From Weissella confusa (lineage in GTDB: Bacteria; Bacillota; Bacilli; Lactobacillales; Lactobacillaceae), in assembly GCA_014332815.1 (NCBI GenBank), contig JACSZT010000004.1, positions 1-64,000 on the forward strand: a DNA stretch of 64,000 nucleotides, given 5' to 3'. The notes beneath the pieces are model-generated. The model did not search any database. It had not been told where the DNA came from and was given only the letters and a program-made list of their open reading frames with translations. Positions 28,506-41,580 of this stretch are shown one piece after another. The position numbers and the translations under genes are program-made. How positions within the stretch are numbered: position 1 is the first letter of the stretch; each line of letters begins with the position of its first letter.

Positions 28506-30480
28506 ACGTTGCGTTGTAATAAAGACTAATAAGATGGCATTTCCGAAAATGGCTCCGCGAAGCTCCCAAAGTTCTTTCTTTGGAAAGCGCCAAGCATCGG
28601 AATACAAAAGTGGTGCAATAAACAGCAACAAGAACCATTCTGTCTCTAACTCAACGTGTAGATTTAAAAACAAAGCGGCCAGCAGACCCAAAGCGATTTG
28701 GATCAAGCTAAATCCCACCAAACCACTGGCGTCGTTAATCAAACTTTCACCGGCGACCAAGTGCATGATTGATGGTGGCAATTTAGCTTGCTTCGCAATC
28801 GCTGCCACAGCCACCGGATCAGTTGGTGATAAGATGGCGGCGATGGCCAAAGCAACCGGCAATGGCAACTCCGGTACCAATGCATAAATAATAAATCCGC
28901 CTAAAATCAACGGCGTGAACAGTTGAAGCACCACGCGGAAAACAACGTCAGTATTACCATGAGCTGATAACCAATCGCCCAAAGTATTCAATGCAAATCC
29001 CAATACCAGTCCAACAACCGTTCCCATCAACGAGATGTAAAGGAAATTAGATGTGGCGGCAAATAGTGAGAATGTCCCAGCTGACGCAGCGGCGACAGCA
29101 AATTTCGGCAATTCAATTCCCAGAATGACGAAAATATAACCATTCAAGAGGTAACCAAACACGTTCCAGGTGTTAATCCCCACCACGTGCAACTCACCAG
29201 AATAATCGGCGTCATTTTGTGTATGCAAATTCTGAACAATAGCAGCAACCACGACCGCGATAACGCCGGATGTGTGTAGCTCTTCCGCCAACAGATAAAC
29301 TAAAACGGCACCACGGACACCTGACAAACCTGACAACAATGCCACACGCCAAGAAGCGGTTTCATTTTTGTGGTTCTTCAATCGAACCCATTGGTTAATG
29401 TACGTCCAAATCACACGCATACCGAAGATGACTAACCAAGTAATGACAGCGTATAGCAACGCCATTGGTAATGAAACTGAATTTCCCAGGTTCGTCGCCA
29501 AAGCTACAACCGGATGTGCTTCCGTATCACCAGGTGGCACTTGGGTCTTTGGCTTTTCAGCCAATAGTGGCAAGAAGATAACGGCTGCCAATAGCGAAAT
29601 GATAATCGCAATTGCAGCGATGAATAGCATCAATGAGCGTTGTGGGAACGGCAAGCCTGAGTCCGTCATCAAAGGCACAGACAACACACCGGCCATCGTC
29701 AGGTTAATTTCGGCCTTCAAAATTGGGCTCAACTTGTCCGCCTTCATAAAGCGCATCTGCAACTGACGAATTTGCATTTGGTAACGCAAAATAATTTCGT
29801 AAGCAATCGCTTGATTTGACTCGCGACGACGCGTTTCAATTTCACGAACCGCTGATTGCAACACATAAACACGCGCACGTGCTTCAGACATGTGCTGAGA
29901 TCGACGAGTCATGACCACGAAACGCTTAAGTTGGCGCCATGTGCGCTTACGCTTATCGTGCGTCACCAAATCATCCAAGTCGGCTTCCATACGATCAATA
30001 CGGCGGTTTTCACTGGCAAAGACCAATGGTGTAATGCGTTCCTCAACTAACAATTTACGTAGCGCACTGCGCTCGGCATCTAAGGCAAGCTCACGATTCT
30101 CATGCTCAAGGCGTGAACGGTACGTAATAATCAAATTATAAGCTGCCGTTTGATCCGTCTTAGAAGCTTGACCCGCCTCACTCTCAAGGTAATCCGAGAT
30201 AGCTGCAATAGCTTCCTTGGCAGCTTCGTGACGAGCAACCTTGTATTCCGCAATCAAACGATCAGATGAATCGTCGCTTAACCAAACACGAATGAACGTC
30301 CCCTATTCTTCTTCATCAGTCAACATACCAGCTTCAGCAAAATTAATCATTTGACGAATCTTCAACCCAGTTTCTGCTGAGATAAAGTGGGCATCGTACA
30401 AATGTTGCGTCGCTTCACGCTGTGCGTTCAACCCAGAAACTTCCAAATCCATGCGAACAAGCGCTTCTTGTTGTGGACCA
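28310..30480 (-). CDS. nhaP: Na+/H+ antiporter, CPA1/NhaP type, with long cytoplasmic C-terminus
   Basis: A monovalent cation/proton antiporter in the membrane. It starts at ATG 28398-28400 behind GGGGAGGATTT, with first span [19 protein letters not shown]. The membrane domain occupies 28506 to about 29700 and includes the family core [15 protein letters not shown] and [20 protein letters not shown] with the transport Asp residues. A helical cytoplasmic tail (29700-30480) is rich in Arg and Glu and ends [14 protein letters not shown], stop 30303-30305. The length of about 680 residues is at the long end for NhaP and typical of the long-tailed subgroup. It lies next to the c-di-AMP genes; c-di-AMP often controls cation transport, but direct control is not shown. 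Confidence 0.85.
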
Positions 30481-31475
30481 CCATGGTCATGACCAGGAAA
30501 TGGTCGTCAAACCAACGTACCAACTAATTAGCTTGACCGCGATAACGATACCAACACCACGTAGCAACGTGACGGCTTTCGTGCCGCGAATCAACATCAT
30601 CAAGCGGTACAACAGCCACCAAACGATGACAATATCGATAATCCGGACGACGCTAATAGTCTTTATGAGTGACTCAAAATCAATGTTCATAATCAGCGCA
30701 CCAATATGACGCTTTGACATGTATTGAATGGCATCATCCAACTCATTAATCAAACGCGTTTCTTGCTGGTATGCCTGCTTTTGCTTGAATAAAGCTGAGC
30801 GTCCCAAGTGTTCCAAACCACGACGAATTTCAGGTTGGAACACAACAACCAAAGCAATAACTCCCCAATTAATGATTTGATCAGTCATCTTGGGAATCGT
30901 TGGGTTATCAGACAACGGCAAGTATGCTGCCGCCGCTGCCAATCGCGCGTCCTTAATGATAACCGCCCCATCGTGCAACGGTGTATTCGGGATAAACGTG
31001 TTAATCAACAATTGGCTTGAAACTTCAGCATCAATCTTGATACCTGTTTCAATGTATTCTTCCAACCCAGTCTCCATTTCAATTGGCCATGTCTGCTTGA
31101 CATCCCCATCAGCTGGTACCAACTGACGCGTTAAGTACTTGCGGTAATCTTCACGAGACAGCGATTGCATCAATTCCGCATTACGCGTGATTGACACATC
31201 CCCTGTTTCTTCCGACACAACAATCGTGAGGGCATCCGTCACTTCGGAAATACCCACTGAGGCACGGTGACGAGTTCCTAATTTGATACCATGCCCTTAA
31301 GGAGACCCGTCGTCGACTCGCTCGTCGCAGTCTTCGTACGCGTTGTCCCATTTGATTGTCCGTCGGCATAAGCTGACATCAAGATGGCAACAAGCAAAGT
31401 CGCAACAACATAGACAATTTTGTCATATCCTTTTTTCATGTTACTTCTCACCTCGCTTACCAAATGGCATCACGC
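30481..31475 (-). CDS. cdaA: Diadenylate cyclase CdaA
   Basis: CdaA makes the second messenger c-di-AMP from two ATP. It starts at ATG 30688-30690 with [21 protein letters not shown] to C, it has three spans ([51 protein letters not shown]), then the DAC domain with catalytic [20 protein letters not shown] (30880-31070) and [17 protein letters not shown] (31070-31290). The C-terminus ends MPFGKRGEK at stop 31441-31443, two bases from the cdaR start. The length is about 275 residues. The order cdaA-cdaR-glmM matches the conserved Firmicutes operon. Confidence 0.94.
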
Positions 31476-32475
31476 GTGACCCGCAACCGTGTGCTCACCA
31501 TCGGTCAACTTCTTCAAATCCGCATAGACTTGAAAGTTCTTGGTATTCTTAGCAGCCGTCACGAGAGCCGATGAACCGGTTAACGTGACATCAACCGTAT
31601 CCGGCACCCCATTAATATAATAATCATCAGTATCAATGCCCGTCAATTGCACTGGCACTGCTACAGTCTCCGTTTTAGATGCACTTTGACGACCCATCAA
31701 TTGGACGTTGTTGACTGAAGATGTCACCGTACCAACTGTGTAACCATCAGCGATGGCGTCCTTATTATAGTCCGTGTGAACGGTGTAATAAGCTGACGTA
31801 CGCTTGTAGATGGTAATCGTCAATTTTTGCTTGGCTAGCTTATAAGTCAAATCGCGATTCAATCCCGATACCTTCAAGTTAATGGCCACCGGCACTTGCT
31901 TCGTTCCCGTACCAGCAGAAACCGGAATCTTAACCGTTGTCACTTGTGGTGAAATCGCAACATCTACCACGTGTCCATTCGCATCAAGCGCTTGTAGGTT
32001 AACTTCCTGTGAGACAGATTTCTTTGTATCGCGTTGCAAATTAACTGCAGCGACAACACTTGAAACTGAATCAATAACTGTCGTTGGATCAACGCTGTCT
32101 GTACCTTCTGGCGTGTTAACAGTAATCGTCTGTGATGACGCACTTGTTACGCCAGACAAATCAACAGTAACTGGAATTTCCTTTATTTTGTTCAATACAT
32201 CAATCTTACCACGAACCGTGATTTCATTCACCGAGCCCGTAAGATCGAAGTTATCGGCATTGCCGTTCTTTGTACGTGTATCACGTCCTACTAACACACG
32301 TGGGCGACGTCCTTCAGCGTGACGCGTCAATACCGCACCACCCATTCGTCCTAGTCGAAAAGCCAACTCAGGCGTTAGCTCCTTGTTCGCAATTCCACGA
32401 ACCCCATCCGTTCCAAAGTAATGTAATTCAACCATGTCTTAATTCTGCTCCTTCGGCGTAATTGTAATCGTTCCA
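31290..32475 (-). CDS. cdaR: CdaR / YbbR-domain regulator of CdaA
   Basis: Membrane-anchored extracytoplasmic partner that modulates CdaA. It starts at ATG 31437-31439 behind GAGGTGAG. The first piece has one N-terminal span, [19 protein letters not shown]. YbbR repeats follow in 31476-32270, for example [24 protein letters not shown] and [11 protein letters not shown]. The C-terminus ends [10 protein letters not shown] at stop 32439-32441, just before the glmM start at 32435. The restored length is about 370 residues. The repeats look alike, so the order of middle pieces rests on the general rule and not on sequence alone. Confidence 0.88.
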
Positions 32476-33660
32476 TCAGCACCAAAGAACTTGATACCGT
32501 TGTCTTCAGCAGGATTGTGCGATGCCGTGATTTGTGCACCAGCATCAGCCTGTTGTGCACGAACCAAGTAAGCAACACCTGGCGTTGAAATAACGTTCAA
32601 ACGCAAAATTTCGATACCGACAGAAAGCAAACCAGCAATCAATGCATGCTCAAGCATTTGACCAGACATTTTAGCAGCATCGATAGCAATGTTCATGCCA
32701 TCCAAACTATCAGGAATCGTCGTTTGCAAGTACTCAAGGTACTTAGCAGCCCCTTCTGGGAAGTCAGAGACAGTTCCCAGACCTTCAGCAGCTGGACGAG
32801 GCAACGTATCTTCTGGCGCATCCAACAATGCTTCAATTTCAGCTTCCAATTCGTCTGACAACTTGAACGCAATCAAGCGGTCACCGTCACCGTCAAAAGC
32901 CAACCCAACTTGGGCACCGTTTTCAACCGTGAACTTAGCAATTGCTTCAGGATGCGTTGAACCAACACCCTTGTTGATGTTCAACCCGTCTGGTGATGTT
33001 GCCATCGTTACAAAATCAGCCCCCATATCGGCAAACAAGTTTGCGACAAGGCCTGACGTTGCACCCTCTTCAACAACGTAGCGATCACCAACGGCCGTCT
33101 TAACAGATGAAATGTTGTGCTCAGCCATTGCCTTGTACATACCGATGTTTGACATAACCGTCGTCACAATGGTGTCTTGCTTCAAGCGACCATGTTCTGA
33201 CAAGTACTTACCCGTGATGAACATAACCTTGTCACCATCAACAATGTCACCGTTCTCATCAACGTCTTGTACCTTCACGTTAACCAACTTTTGTGGGTAC
33301 ACCGTCATCTCAGCAGCAATCTCTGACAACTTCTTACCCGTTGACTTCATCACGTGCAACAATTGCAAAGCCGTCAACATACCGTCACCAGTCGTTGACC
33401 AGTCCAAGAAGACCACGTGACCTGATTGCTCACCACCTAGGTTGTAACCTGACTTCAACATCCCAACTTCTTTACGAACAACCGCTACAATACGGTCAAC
33501 GTACTCACCAACAAGTTCTTCCGTTTGGGCTTCAGCCATAACACGCAACAAATCTTGCGTACCTGAAGGGCGAACAAGGACGCGACCATTGTCACCCATC
33601 TCGGCTTCGACTTCAGCAATCACTTGCTTGATTGCTTCGTTTTCCAAGGCAGCTTTCTTG
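32270..33660 (-). CDS. glmM: Phosphoglucosamine mutase
   Basis: GlmM converts glucosamine-6-phosphate to glucosamine-1-phosphate for wall precursors. It starts at ATG 32433-32435 with [21 protein letters not shown] to C, the pieces hold the phospho-Ser loop [19 protein letters not shown] (32476-32680), [19 protein letters not shown] (32680-32890), the metal loop [14 protein letters not shown] (32890-33100), the [22 protein letters not shown] sugar loop (33290-33440) and the phosphate loop [18 protein letters not shown] (33440-33660). All four signature loops are present, with a length of about 450 residues. GlmM often binds and restrains CdaA, which fits its operon position. Confidence 0.94.
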
Positions 33661-34065
33661 ATACTTTTCAACGTTACCTGAGTGCGGGATATTAATCTTA
33701 AGAATGCGGACACTCTTAATCATCCCCTGCTCAGCCGCGTACTCAGCTTGACCATTATGCAATAGATTTCCAATTTCTTTGTAGGTCGAGCCATCATTAC
33801 GCGTAATTTCTTCAATGATATCAAGCGTTTGATACTCTGCAGCCATTATTAGTCTACGGTTCTTTAAGGATATTGTAACTGCACAAAAAAAGCAACAATC
33901 GCACTGGATTGTTGCTTAATTGGTTTATTAACTAACCTGATTTTCAGTGAGGATTTTCTGAATGATTTCATCCATCTCTGGTGTCTTCGTCCATTCAGTG
34001 TATTCCTTGATGGCTACCATCTCTGGAATTTCAAAATTCTCATTTACATACTTTTTAATGACATC
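33661..34065 (-). CDS. Small hypothetical protein between glmM and the Rgg-like array
   Basis: Two minus-strand pieces seem to make one protein of about 105 residues. The first (33661-33846) reads [20 protein letters not shown] and [20 protein letters not shown]. The second (about 33933-34065) reads [19 protein letters not shown] and ends [12 protein letters not shown], with a terminator directly after. It is acidic and helical with no membrane span. I do not recognise a family. The join is inferred from piece order, so two separate small genes are also possible. Confidence 0.45.
33884..33917 (-). terminator. Intrinsic terminator before the Rgg-like array
   Basis: AAGCAACAATCCAG and GATTGTTGCTTTTTTT form a hairpin with a seven-T tail on the minus strand. 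Confidence 0.85.
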
Positions 34066-34069
34066 GTTA

Positions 34070-35055
34070 ACAAATCAAGCATGGTCGTGATTTCCCCAAG
34101 CGTAATGTTGTCATTGCTGTGTACGAACTGGCGATAGCGATCAGCCGAAATACCGTTTAGCGCAATCGTTTCAAGTGAAACATGCTTGGCATTTCGAACC
34201 GTATTTAGTTTTTCAACAATTGTTGCCAAGATGCACACCTCCCCCAAGGTTTATGACACTTGCACACGTCGCTTATACAAAACATCGAACGTCAAGGCGA
34301 TTAGATGGAAGCCCTTGTAACCAGTATTTCGATACTCTTGTTCCGTCTTATCACGTTTCTGCGCCAGCTCCTCAGCCGACATCGTTTGGGCCCCGTCTAG
34401 TTGCACCCCATGGGTGTCATCCCATTCATCAGTATCCATCCAGAGTTCTGCGCGCAAAACTAGTTCACCAACCCGTTGCGGAATATAACTTGTGAACTCT
34501 GGGACACTACGAATAAAGATTTCATATAATGGGTAGAATTCCGACGCCCGTAATACCGGTGCAAGTTGCGAGAACACCTGCATTTCAAAATGGGTGAACA
34601 TCTGATAACGAGACAATTCACCCAACAACGCGGCTAGTGGCTCGCGATACATTCTAAATTCATTAGCTGCATGAACTGGATTACCAAAGAAATATTCTTC
34701 CAGCAGTTCTGCATAATGAGCCAGCATACGCAATTCTAAGTTACCAGCATTATTGGGTTGCTTTGAAATCGCATGCAAAACGAAACGCATCGTCTCAACT
34801 GAATTCACTGAATCATGAATCAACAACACCAACGCGCGATAATGAACCTCTGCCACGCTATCACGAATATTTTCATTCAACGACACAAACGTTTGCTCTT
34901 CATACGGCTTGGTAAATAAGCTCTTACCGTCATTCTTCAAGTGGTGGCGCTTTGACGTGACCACTTGCCAAATACCTGCTAAATCGAACGTCATTTCACC
35001 AAACGACATCAACGCAACCTGTCGTCGCTGTGCGGCCTCAATGAACCAGTCTACG
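34070..35055 (-). CDS. Rgg/MutR-like transcriptional regulator A
   Basis: The first of four tandem regulators with an N-terminal helix-turn-helix and a long helical, TPR-like C-terminal domain. The N-terminal piece (34070-34250), behind GGGGGAGGTG and perhaps starting at TTG, reads ATIVEKLNTVRNAKHVSLET and then ISADRYRQFVHSNDNITLGE, the HTH. Following pieces are helical, with EYRNTGYKGFHLIALTFDVL, YQMFTHFEMQVFSQLAPVL, FYPLYEIFIRSVPEF and LRMLAHYAELLEEYFFGNP. The expected size of about 300 residues fits Rgg. Such proteins often sense secreted peptides. The order of the C-terminal pieces is less sure than for enzymes. Confidence 0.6.
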
Positions 35056-36040
35056 CCTGGCGTTCGTACCGTCAACTTCGCATATACTGTGATATCTGTC
35101 GGCTCAACACGTAGAATATGCATCATCTTAAGTATTTCCGTGAGCGTCATTAATTCTGGCTGGTCAACAATCACGTCTAATCGTTGCTTTGAAATGCCGA
35201 AACTCAGCAATTCATCTTTTGAAATCCCCTTCACCATGCAGATGTACCCCTGCACATCGCGCGCTAACTGGGCGGCATCATCTGATAACAACCATTTATC
35301 AATCAGATGTTGCCCCGCTAAACCACGATACGTAAAACTATTTAACAAGTGACGTGGGTTTTCAGTGCGCTCATACGCATCTTCTTCCGTTTGAATCATC
35401 GTTTTAAAGTCTTCGGCCGTGCAAGCCGCAAATGAATCGTTTCTAAGCAACGCCTGAATCAAAACCGGCTCCAAGTCATGCAACACCACATTAAGTGGCG
35501 TCCGGAAGATATCTCGATTTTCCACGTGACGACTCAAAAACAATGCGCGATAGATGACGTCCTCGATATCTTCGCAATCAAGCATCGCCCAACGTGCGAC
35601 ACGATGGTCCGCTTCCTGCCAAACCTGCAAGCTATCAAGGTTACCCGTCAGCATGTGATAATCCGTAAAGAAGCGCTCTAACTGGCGCATCGCTTCAACT
35701 GGATCATCGAAAAATGTCGCATACAAATTATTAATTGCCATGCGTGTGCGCCAATTTGCCCACTGCATAATTTTGCTGTCGCCAGCTGCAGCGCGGTTCA
35801 TAACCGTCAAAATTTTGTCAAAGCGGGTTTGATCTCGGTGATGCCAAACTGGATGTTGACACAAATGCCTGCCACTACGCGTGCAGCCTACGAAGCACAC
35901 GTTGAGACGACTAAGAAAGCCTTGAAGAAGTAGCAAAAACGACCCACACAGATTTGTGTGGGTCGTTTTTTAGGCTAAGCCGTAACTATCACTAATGTCG
36001 TTAAGCAACACTTGATAGCGTGACGTGATAAACGGATACG
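35056..36040 (-). CDS. Rgg/MutR-like transcriptional regulator B
   Basis: The second regulator of the array. The HTH piece (about 35060-35260) reads MVKGISKDELLSFGISKQRL and TEILKMMHILRVEPTDIT, aligning with the same segment of regulators A, C and D. Later pieces (35260-35825) include IEDVIYRALFLSRHV, FRTPLNVVLHDLEPVLIQALL and YATFFDDPVEAMRQLERFF. The C-terminus SRYQVLLNDISDSYGLA has stop 35970-35972, followed at once by a hairpin terminator. The total of about 300 residues fits the family. Its identity as a separate gene rests on having its own HTH and its own stop with terminator. Confidence 0.6.
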
Positions 36041-36230
36041 AATTTCATTAATTCGTTCAGCAATCATCTGCGTCATGGTGGCTGCTCCTTTCATCATTTC
36101 CTTCATGATACCCACAAACTATGAAAAAAGCGGGCGATTTTGTCTCATTTTTGATACTTTCCGTTAAACAGGACTGTCGTACAACTATACTAATAACATC
36201 AAGAGAAAAGAGATGAGGATTTTCATGAAG
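35826..36230 (+). CDS. Candidate small peptide gene (about 37 residues) divergent from regulator C
   Basis: A short plus-strand gene, restored right to left. The start ATG AAG at 36225-36230 has a good ribosome site GAGATGAGGATTTTC and a TATACT box at about 36187. The coding continues in the left piece 35826-35933 as GLISVMPNWMLTQMPATTR and AAYEAHVETTKKALKK, stop 35931-35933, then a terminator. Both ends fit the piece borders deduced from regulators B and C. The peptide has Met/Trp-rich and basic helical parts and no clear signal sequence. Small genes beside Rgg regulators can encode pheromones, but this is not a recognised SHP. Confidence 0.4.
35937..35971. terminator. Bidirectional terminator between regulator B and the small peptide gene
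   Basis: The arms AAAACGACCCACACA and TGTGTGGGTCGTTTT are perfect, with T tracts on both strands. It abuts the regulator B stop (35970) on one side and the small peptide stop (35933) on the other. Confidence 0.85.
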
Positions 36231-37055
36231 AATACACGCAGTAAATTCAAAGTGAACGGCGCTTGGACCACATCAGTATCCACAACTAATTCGGCAAATG
36301 AAATCGTCAGCACATCCATCAAAATCTGCAGATCACTGATTGCCAAATCACGTTCGCCGCGAATAAAGGCAAAATATTTACTTTTCGAAATCCCGTTATC
36401 CACAATTGTTTGGACAGAAACGTTCTTGTTTCAGAACGTGAACAACTGGTAATCCTTCAGTTCTTCATATATCGCCGTCACGAATGGCTTACAGTCCACT
36501 TCCTGCTTATGCGCAATCAGATACTGAAACGCCAAATTGTATTGGAAATACGCCACCAACTGGGTTCGTTGATATTTTTCCCACAAGGCTTTTTGGTAAA
36601 CCTCTAGTTCAGTTAACGTCAAATCGCGATACATCGTCGGCAGTGACTTTAGGGTTGGACGCATCAAGTGTACGAGCGCGTAATAATGAATACGCAAAAT
36701 CGTTAGGTAGATTGGCATCGGCATGTAGCCGGCGAATATCCCAATACTCTTAGTGAAAATCTCGTACATTCGATAGAATCTTTTCGGGGTCAGCTTATCA
36801 GCGATAATCGAAAAGAGTTGAATTTCATACATGGTGTCATATGTCATTCGGACTTCCTGGCTTCCTCGCTTAACAGCCACTGCAATCCACTCTGCAAATT
36901 GACGTTCAGCAGCTGGACTGTTTTCAATGTAATACGACTTCAGCATCTTCGCGAATTGGCGTAGCATAAACAGTTCAACATTGGATGGTCGCGCAGGTTG
37001 ATTGATAATGGCATCCAACACAAATCTAGACCGCGTGACCCCGTACTGCGTTAAT
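36041..37055 (-). CDS. Rgg/MutR-like transcriptional regulator C
   Basis: The third regulator. It starts at ATG 36074-36076 behind AAAGGAGCAGCCACC with MTQMIAERINEIR, continued in the next piece (36231-36425) by VQTIVDNGISKSKYFAFIRG and SDLQILMDVLTISFAELV, a full HTH. Later pieces have LWEKYQRTQLVAYFQYNLAF and ELKDYQLFTF (36425-36620), YEIQLFSIIADKLTPKRFY and RMYEIFTKSIGIFAGY (36620-36830), and MLRQFAKMLKSYYIENSPAA (36830-37055). The small peptide gene is divergent from its start, about 150 bases apart, the usual Rgg-pheromone layout. No ligand residues can be named. Confidence 0.62.
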
Positions 37056-38070
37056 TCACTACTATTGATATGTTTTCCCTTAATCAAATAACGCAAGGCA
37101 ACTCCAAAACTATCTGGCATTTCCGCCTTAGGTAAGTCATCGTACGTTGTTGAAAACATGCTTGGGGCATCGTGCTTCATGTGGTGTCGCTTCATTGTAA
37201 GTGCTTGCCATAGTCCAGGGAATACTGCTAGCGCTTGTTCAGCCACTGTTTGATAGTCATATGGATTAACATCGAAGGCCGCAAAACGATTCTTAGCCTT
37301 TGAATTCGGATTCACCTGGAAAAACACGGTTAAATCCGCTGGCAGCAATCGCAGGTACCTCATCATATCAAACAAGTCTTCCAAACGAATCGCTACTTCC
37401 TGGTGAATAATTCGGTACAACAAATCAACAAACGAATAGGTAACCAGGCGGTGTTCCGCTTCGTGCCATTCATCCAAATGTAGCAAGTATTCCGTAATCG
37501 TTTTTGCCAAGTCGATTTGGATAATACTCGTCGGATCAAAATCAGACAACTGTTGATTCACATAGACTTGAAACTCTAACGCCGTTTCATAATCAGCATG
37601 ATTACCAGTCCGACCGTACTCGTGGGTCACGTTGAACCTCACCTTCTGCAATCTTTAGGATGCGATCAAAGGCTTCACGATTGTCTTCAAGTAAGTACTT
37701 CAGCAACACAAACTCAGCATTATTTAGAACTGAGCTAATCGGCGCGCGGAAAACCTGGCGATTGTGCATATACTCATCCGCAATTCCGAGTCGCTAATGA
37801 TGAGGTCGACATTATCCTGTAATCAAATTGAAGTGATGACGAAGCGTATCGGCGATGAAATTCCGTTCGTTTTTAAATAGCTGATTCCCCGTTAGGTGCT
37901 GATAGTCGCAGACAAAGTCCTCGAACGCAGCTAAACCGACTTCGGGATAATCGAAGAACATTTGATAAACTCGGTAAACATCTAGGCGCCAGCGCCACGT
38001 TGCAAATGTGAAGATCGCACCTGATAAGGGCGACTTGGTCACGTCGGAGGCCAAAAACCTCCGACATTCT
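37056..38070 (-). CDS. Rgg/MutR-like transcriptional regulator D
   Basis: The fourth regulator. The HTH piece (37056-37190) reads MPDSFGVALRYLIKGKHINS and ELTQYGVTRSRFVLDAI, continued by VAIRLEDLFDMMRYLRLLPA (37190-37400). Further pieces include VFPGLWQALTMKRHHMKHD, EWHEAEHRLVTYSFVDLLYR (37400-37600), FRAPISSVLNNAEFVLLKYL (37640-37800) and YRVYQMFFDYPEVGLAAFED (37812-38060). The motif KRHHxKxD occurs in B and D at matching places. A short hairpin GTCGGAGG/CCTCCGAC follows at 38043-38065. The four genes look like old duplications, with clear but limited residue identity. Confidence 0.58.
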
Positions 38071-38107
38071 CAGTCTGCTTTATCGTTTGCCCCTTGGCTA
38101 TGAACTA

Positions 38108-38620
38108 AGATTAAGACATAAGTGCGGGTATCAACCCAAAAGTGCCAGAATTGACACAAATATCGCAACTTTTTTTATTCGTCAAGCGAATCGTTTTGCA
38201 TTTGCGCAATTCCGCGTTGGCTGCTTTTTGCCATTGTTCATGTGCCCATGCCACGACTTCAGGGTGATCCAAATCACCACCATACTTGGCCGCGCGCTTC
38301 ATCATCTCAGGAATCCAATTCATGTCTCCACCTCTCACTTTCTATCTCTTCTTTTTTCACAGTAGCTGTTGGTCTAAAACCCCTGACTTCAGTCAGGCGC
38401 AAGACCAAAGAAGTGATTAGCTAATTTGTGCTTCTTGTTCACGGGCCATAAAGACGTCGTCGTTGACGCGGATCATGTGTCCACGCAATTGGAACTCTTC
38501 AACACCCTTTGAGATAAACTTGGTCAATTGCATCTTACCAACGTGGAGGTACGCAGCTAGTTCAGCTTGCGTGCGGAAACGGTGTTCACCGTCGACTTCA
38601 TAACGCCACACCAAGCACAG
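38108..38620 (-). CDS. Small hypothetical protein downstream of the Rgg-like array
   Basis: Two minus-strand pieces probably make one protein of about 115 residues. The first starts at ATG 38321-38323 behind AGAGGTGGAGAC and reads NWIPEMMKRAAKYGGDLDHP and EVVAWAHEQWQKAANAELRK. The second (38417-38614) reads YEVDGEHRFRTQAELAAYLH and GHMIRVNDDVFMAREQEAQIS, stop 38417-38419; AELAAYLHVGKMQLTKFI looks like a helix-turn-helix. I do not recognise a family. An IS200/IS605-like palindrome lies between the two pieces, so they could also belong to different units. Confidence 0.4.
38383..38403. repeat. IS200/IS605-like end palindrome
   Basis: The bases CCCCTGACTTCAGTCAGGCGC hold the near-perfect palindrome CTGACT-TC-AGTCAG. 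Similar hairpins close IS200/IS605 elements in lactobacilli. A related copy is at 48524-48545. No transposase is nearby, so this would be a remnant. Confidence 0.35.
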
Positions 38621-39000
38621 CAGCTGAGTAATACTCTATTTGTTTGATCTACATCCACCGAAATACTGCGAGGTGAAACTGTTCACCTATTTAATTCGCG
38701 GTAGATGATCATCTAAGACAGACTAGAACATCTTGGTTGCTGGCATGGGATAGCGACGACACACACTACTAAAACGAAAAACACCACAACCCGAAGATTG
38801 CAGTGTTCTTTACCAATCAAAATTTCATAAAACGTTTAACGTGTTGCTATGATAGGGTTTTTGTTTTTATTACAGTTTAATTACATTTTACTAATTGGGT
38901 TAAACTCTTCTTTTTGTTTAGTTAAATGGAGGTAGTGGTGTGTGTCCGTCCTATCGGCCGGAGTGCTTGGCTCCTTCTGAGGTACGTGTCTATACGCGTG
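38621..39000. other. Gap of about 380 bases before the pyr attenuator
   Basis: No protein-coding piece was found here. It holds a terminator-like hairpin on the minus strand at about 38778-38812 (AACACTGCAATC, tetraloop, GGTTGTGGTGTTTTT) and AT-rich sequence at 38820-38930 suited to the pyr promoter. Beyond that I see nothing definite. Confidence 0.5.
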
Positions 39001-39008
39001 GCAGGAAA

Positions 39009-39140
39009 AGCCTCGTGAATCCAGTGATTCACGAGGCTGTCCTTCTGATTAGTCTGGTGGTAGTCCTTCCCCATGCGAGTGTTGAATTTCCCCTGTACCC
39101 CTAATCAACGCAACCCTTTGTAGCCTCACGGGACTAAAAA
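39009..39140 (-). promoter_or_regulatory. PyrR-dependent attenuator of the pyr operon
   Basis: On the minus strand AGTCCCGTGAGGCT (39122-39135) matches the PyrR binding-loop consensus ARUCCNGNGAGGYU at every position, and is flanked by AACCTTT and AAAGGGTT arms. Downstream on the same strand is a strong terminator, AGCCTCGTGAATC/GATTCACGAGGCT with TTTT (39005-39038). With UMP bound, PyrR should hold the anti-antiterminator and allow termination before pyrB. A pyrR gene is not in the window. Confidence 0.85.
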
Positions 39141-39168
39141 TTTAAAAGGTTATTTGTTGTTGAAAATA

Positions 39169-41580
<2,412 letters not shown>

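Noticed and set aside
38621-39000. tRNA or T-box element in the gap before pyrB
   Set aside because: No cloverleaf or T-box core sequence could be found; only a simple hairpin terminator is supported.
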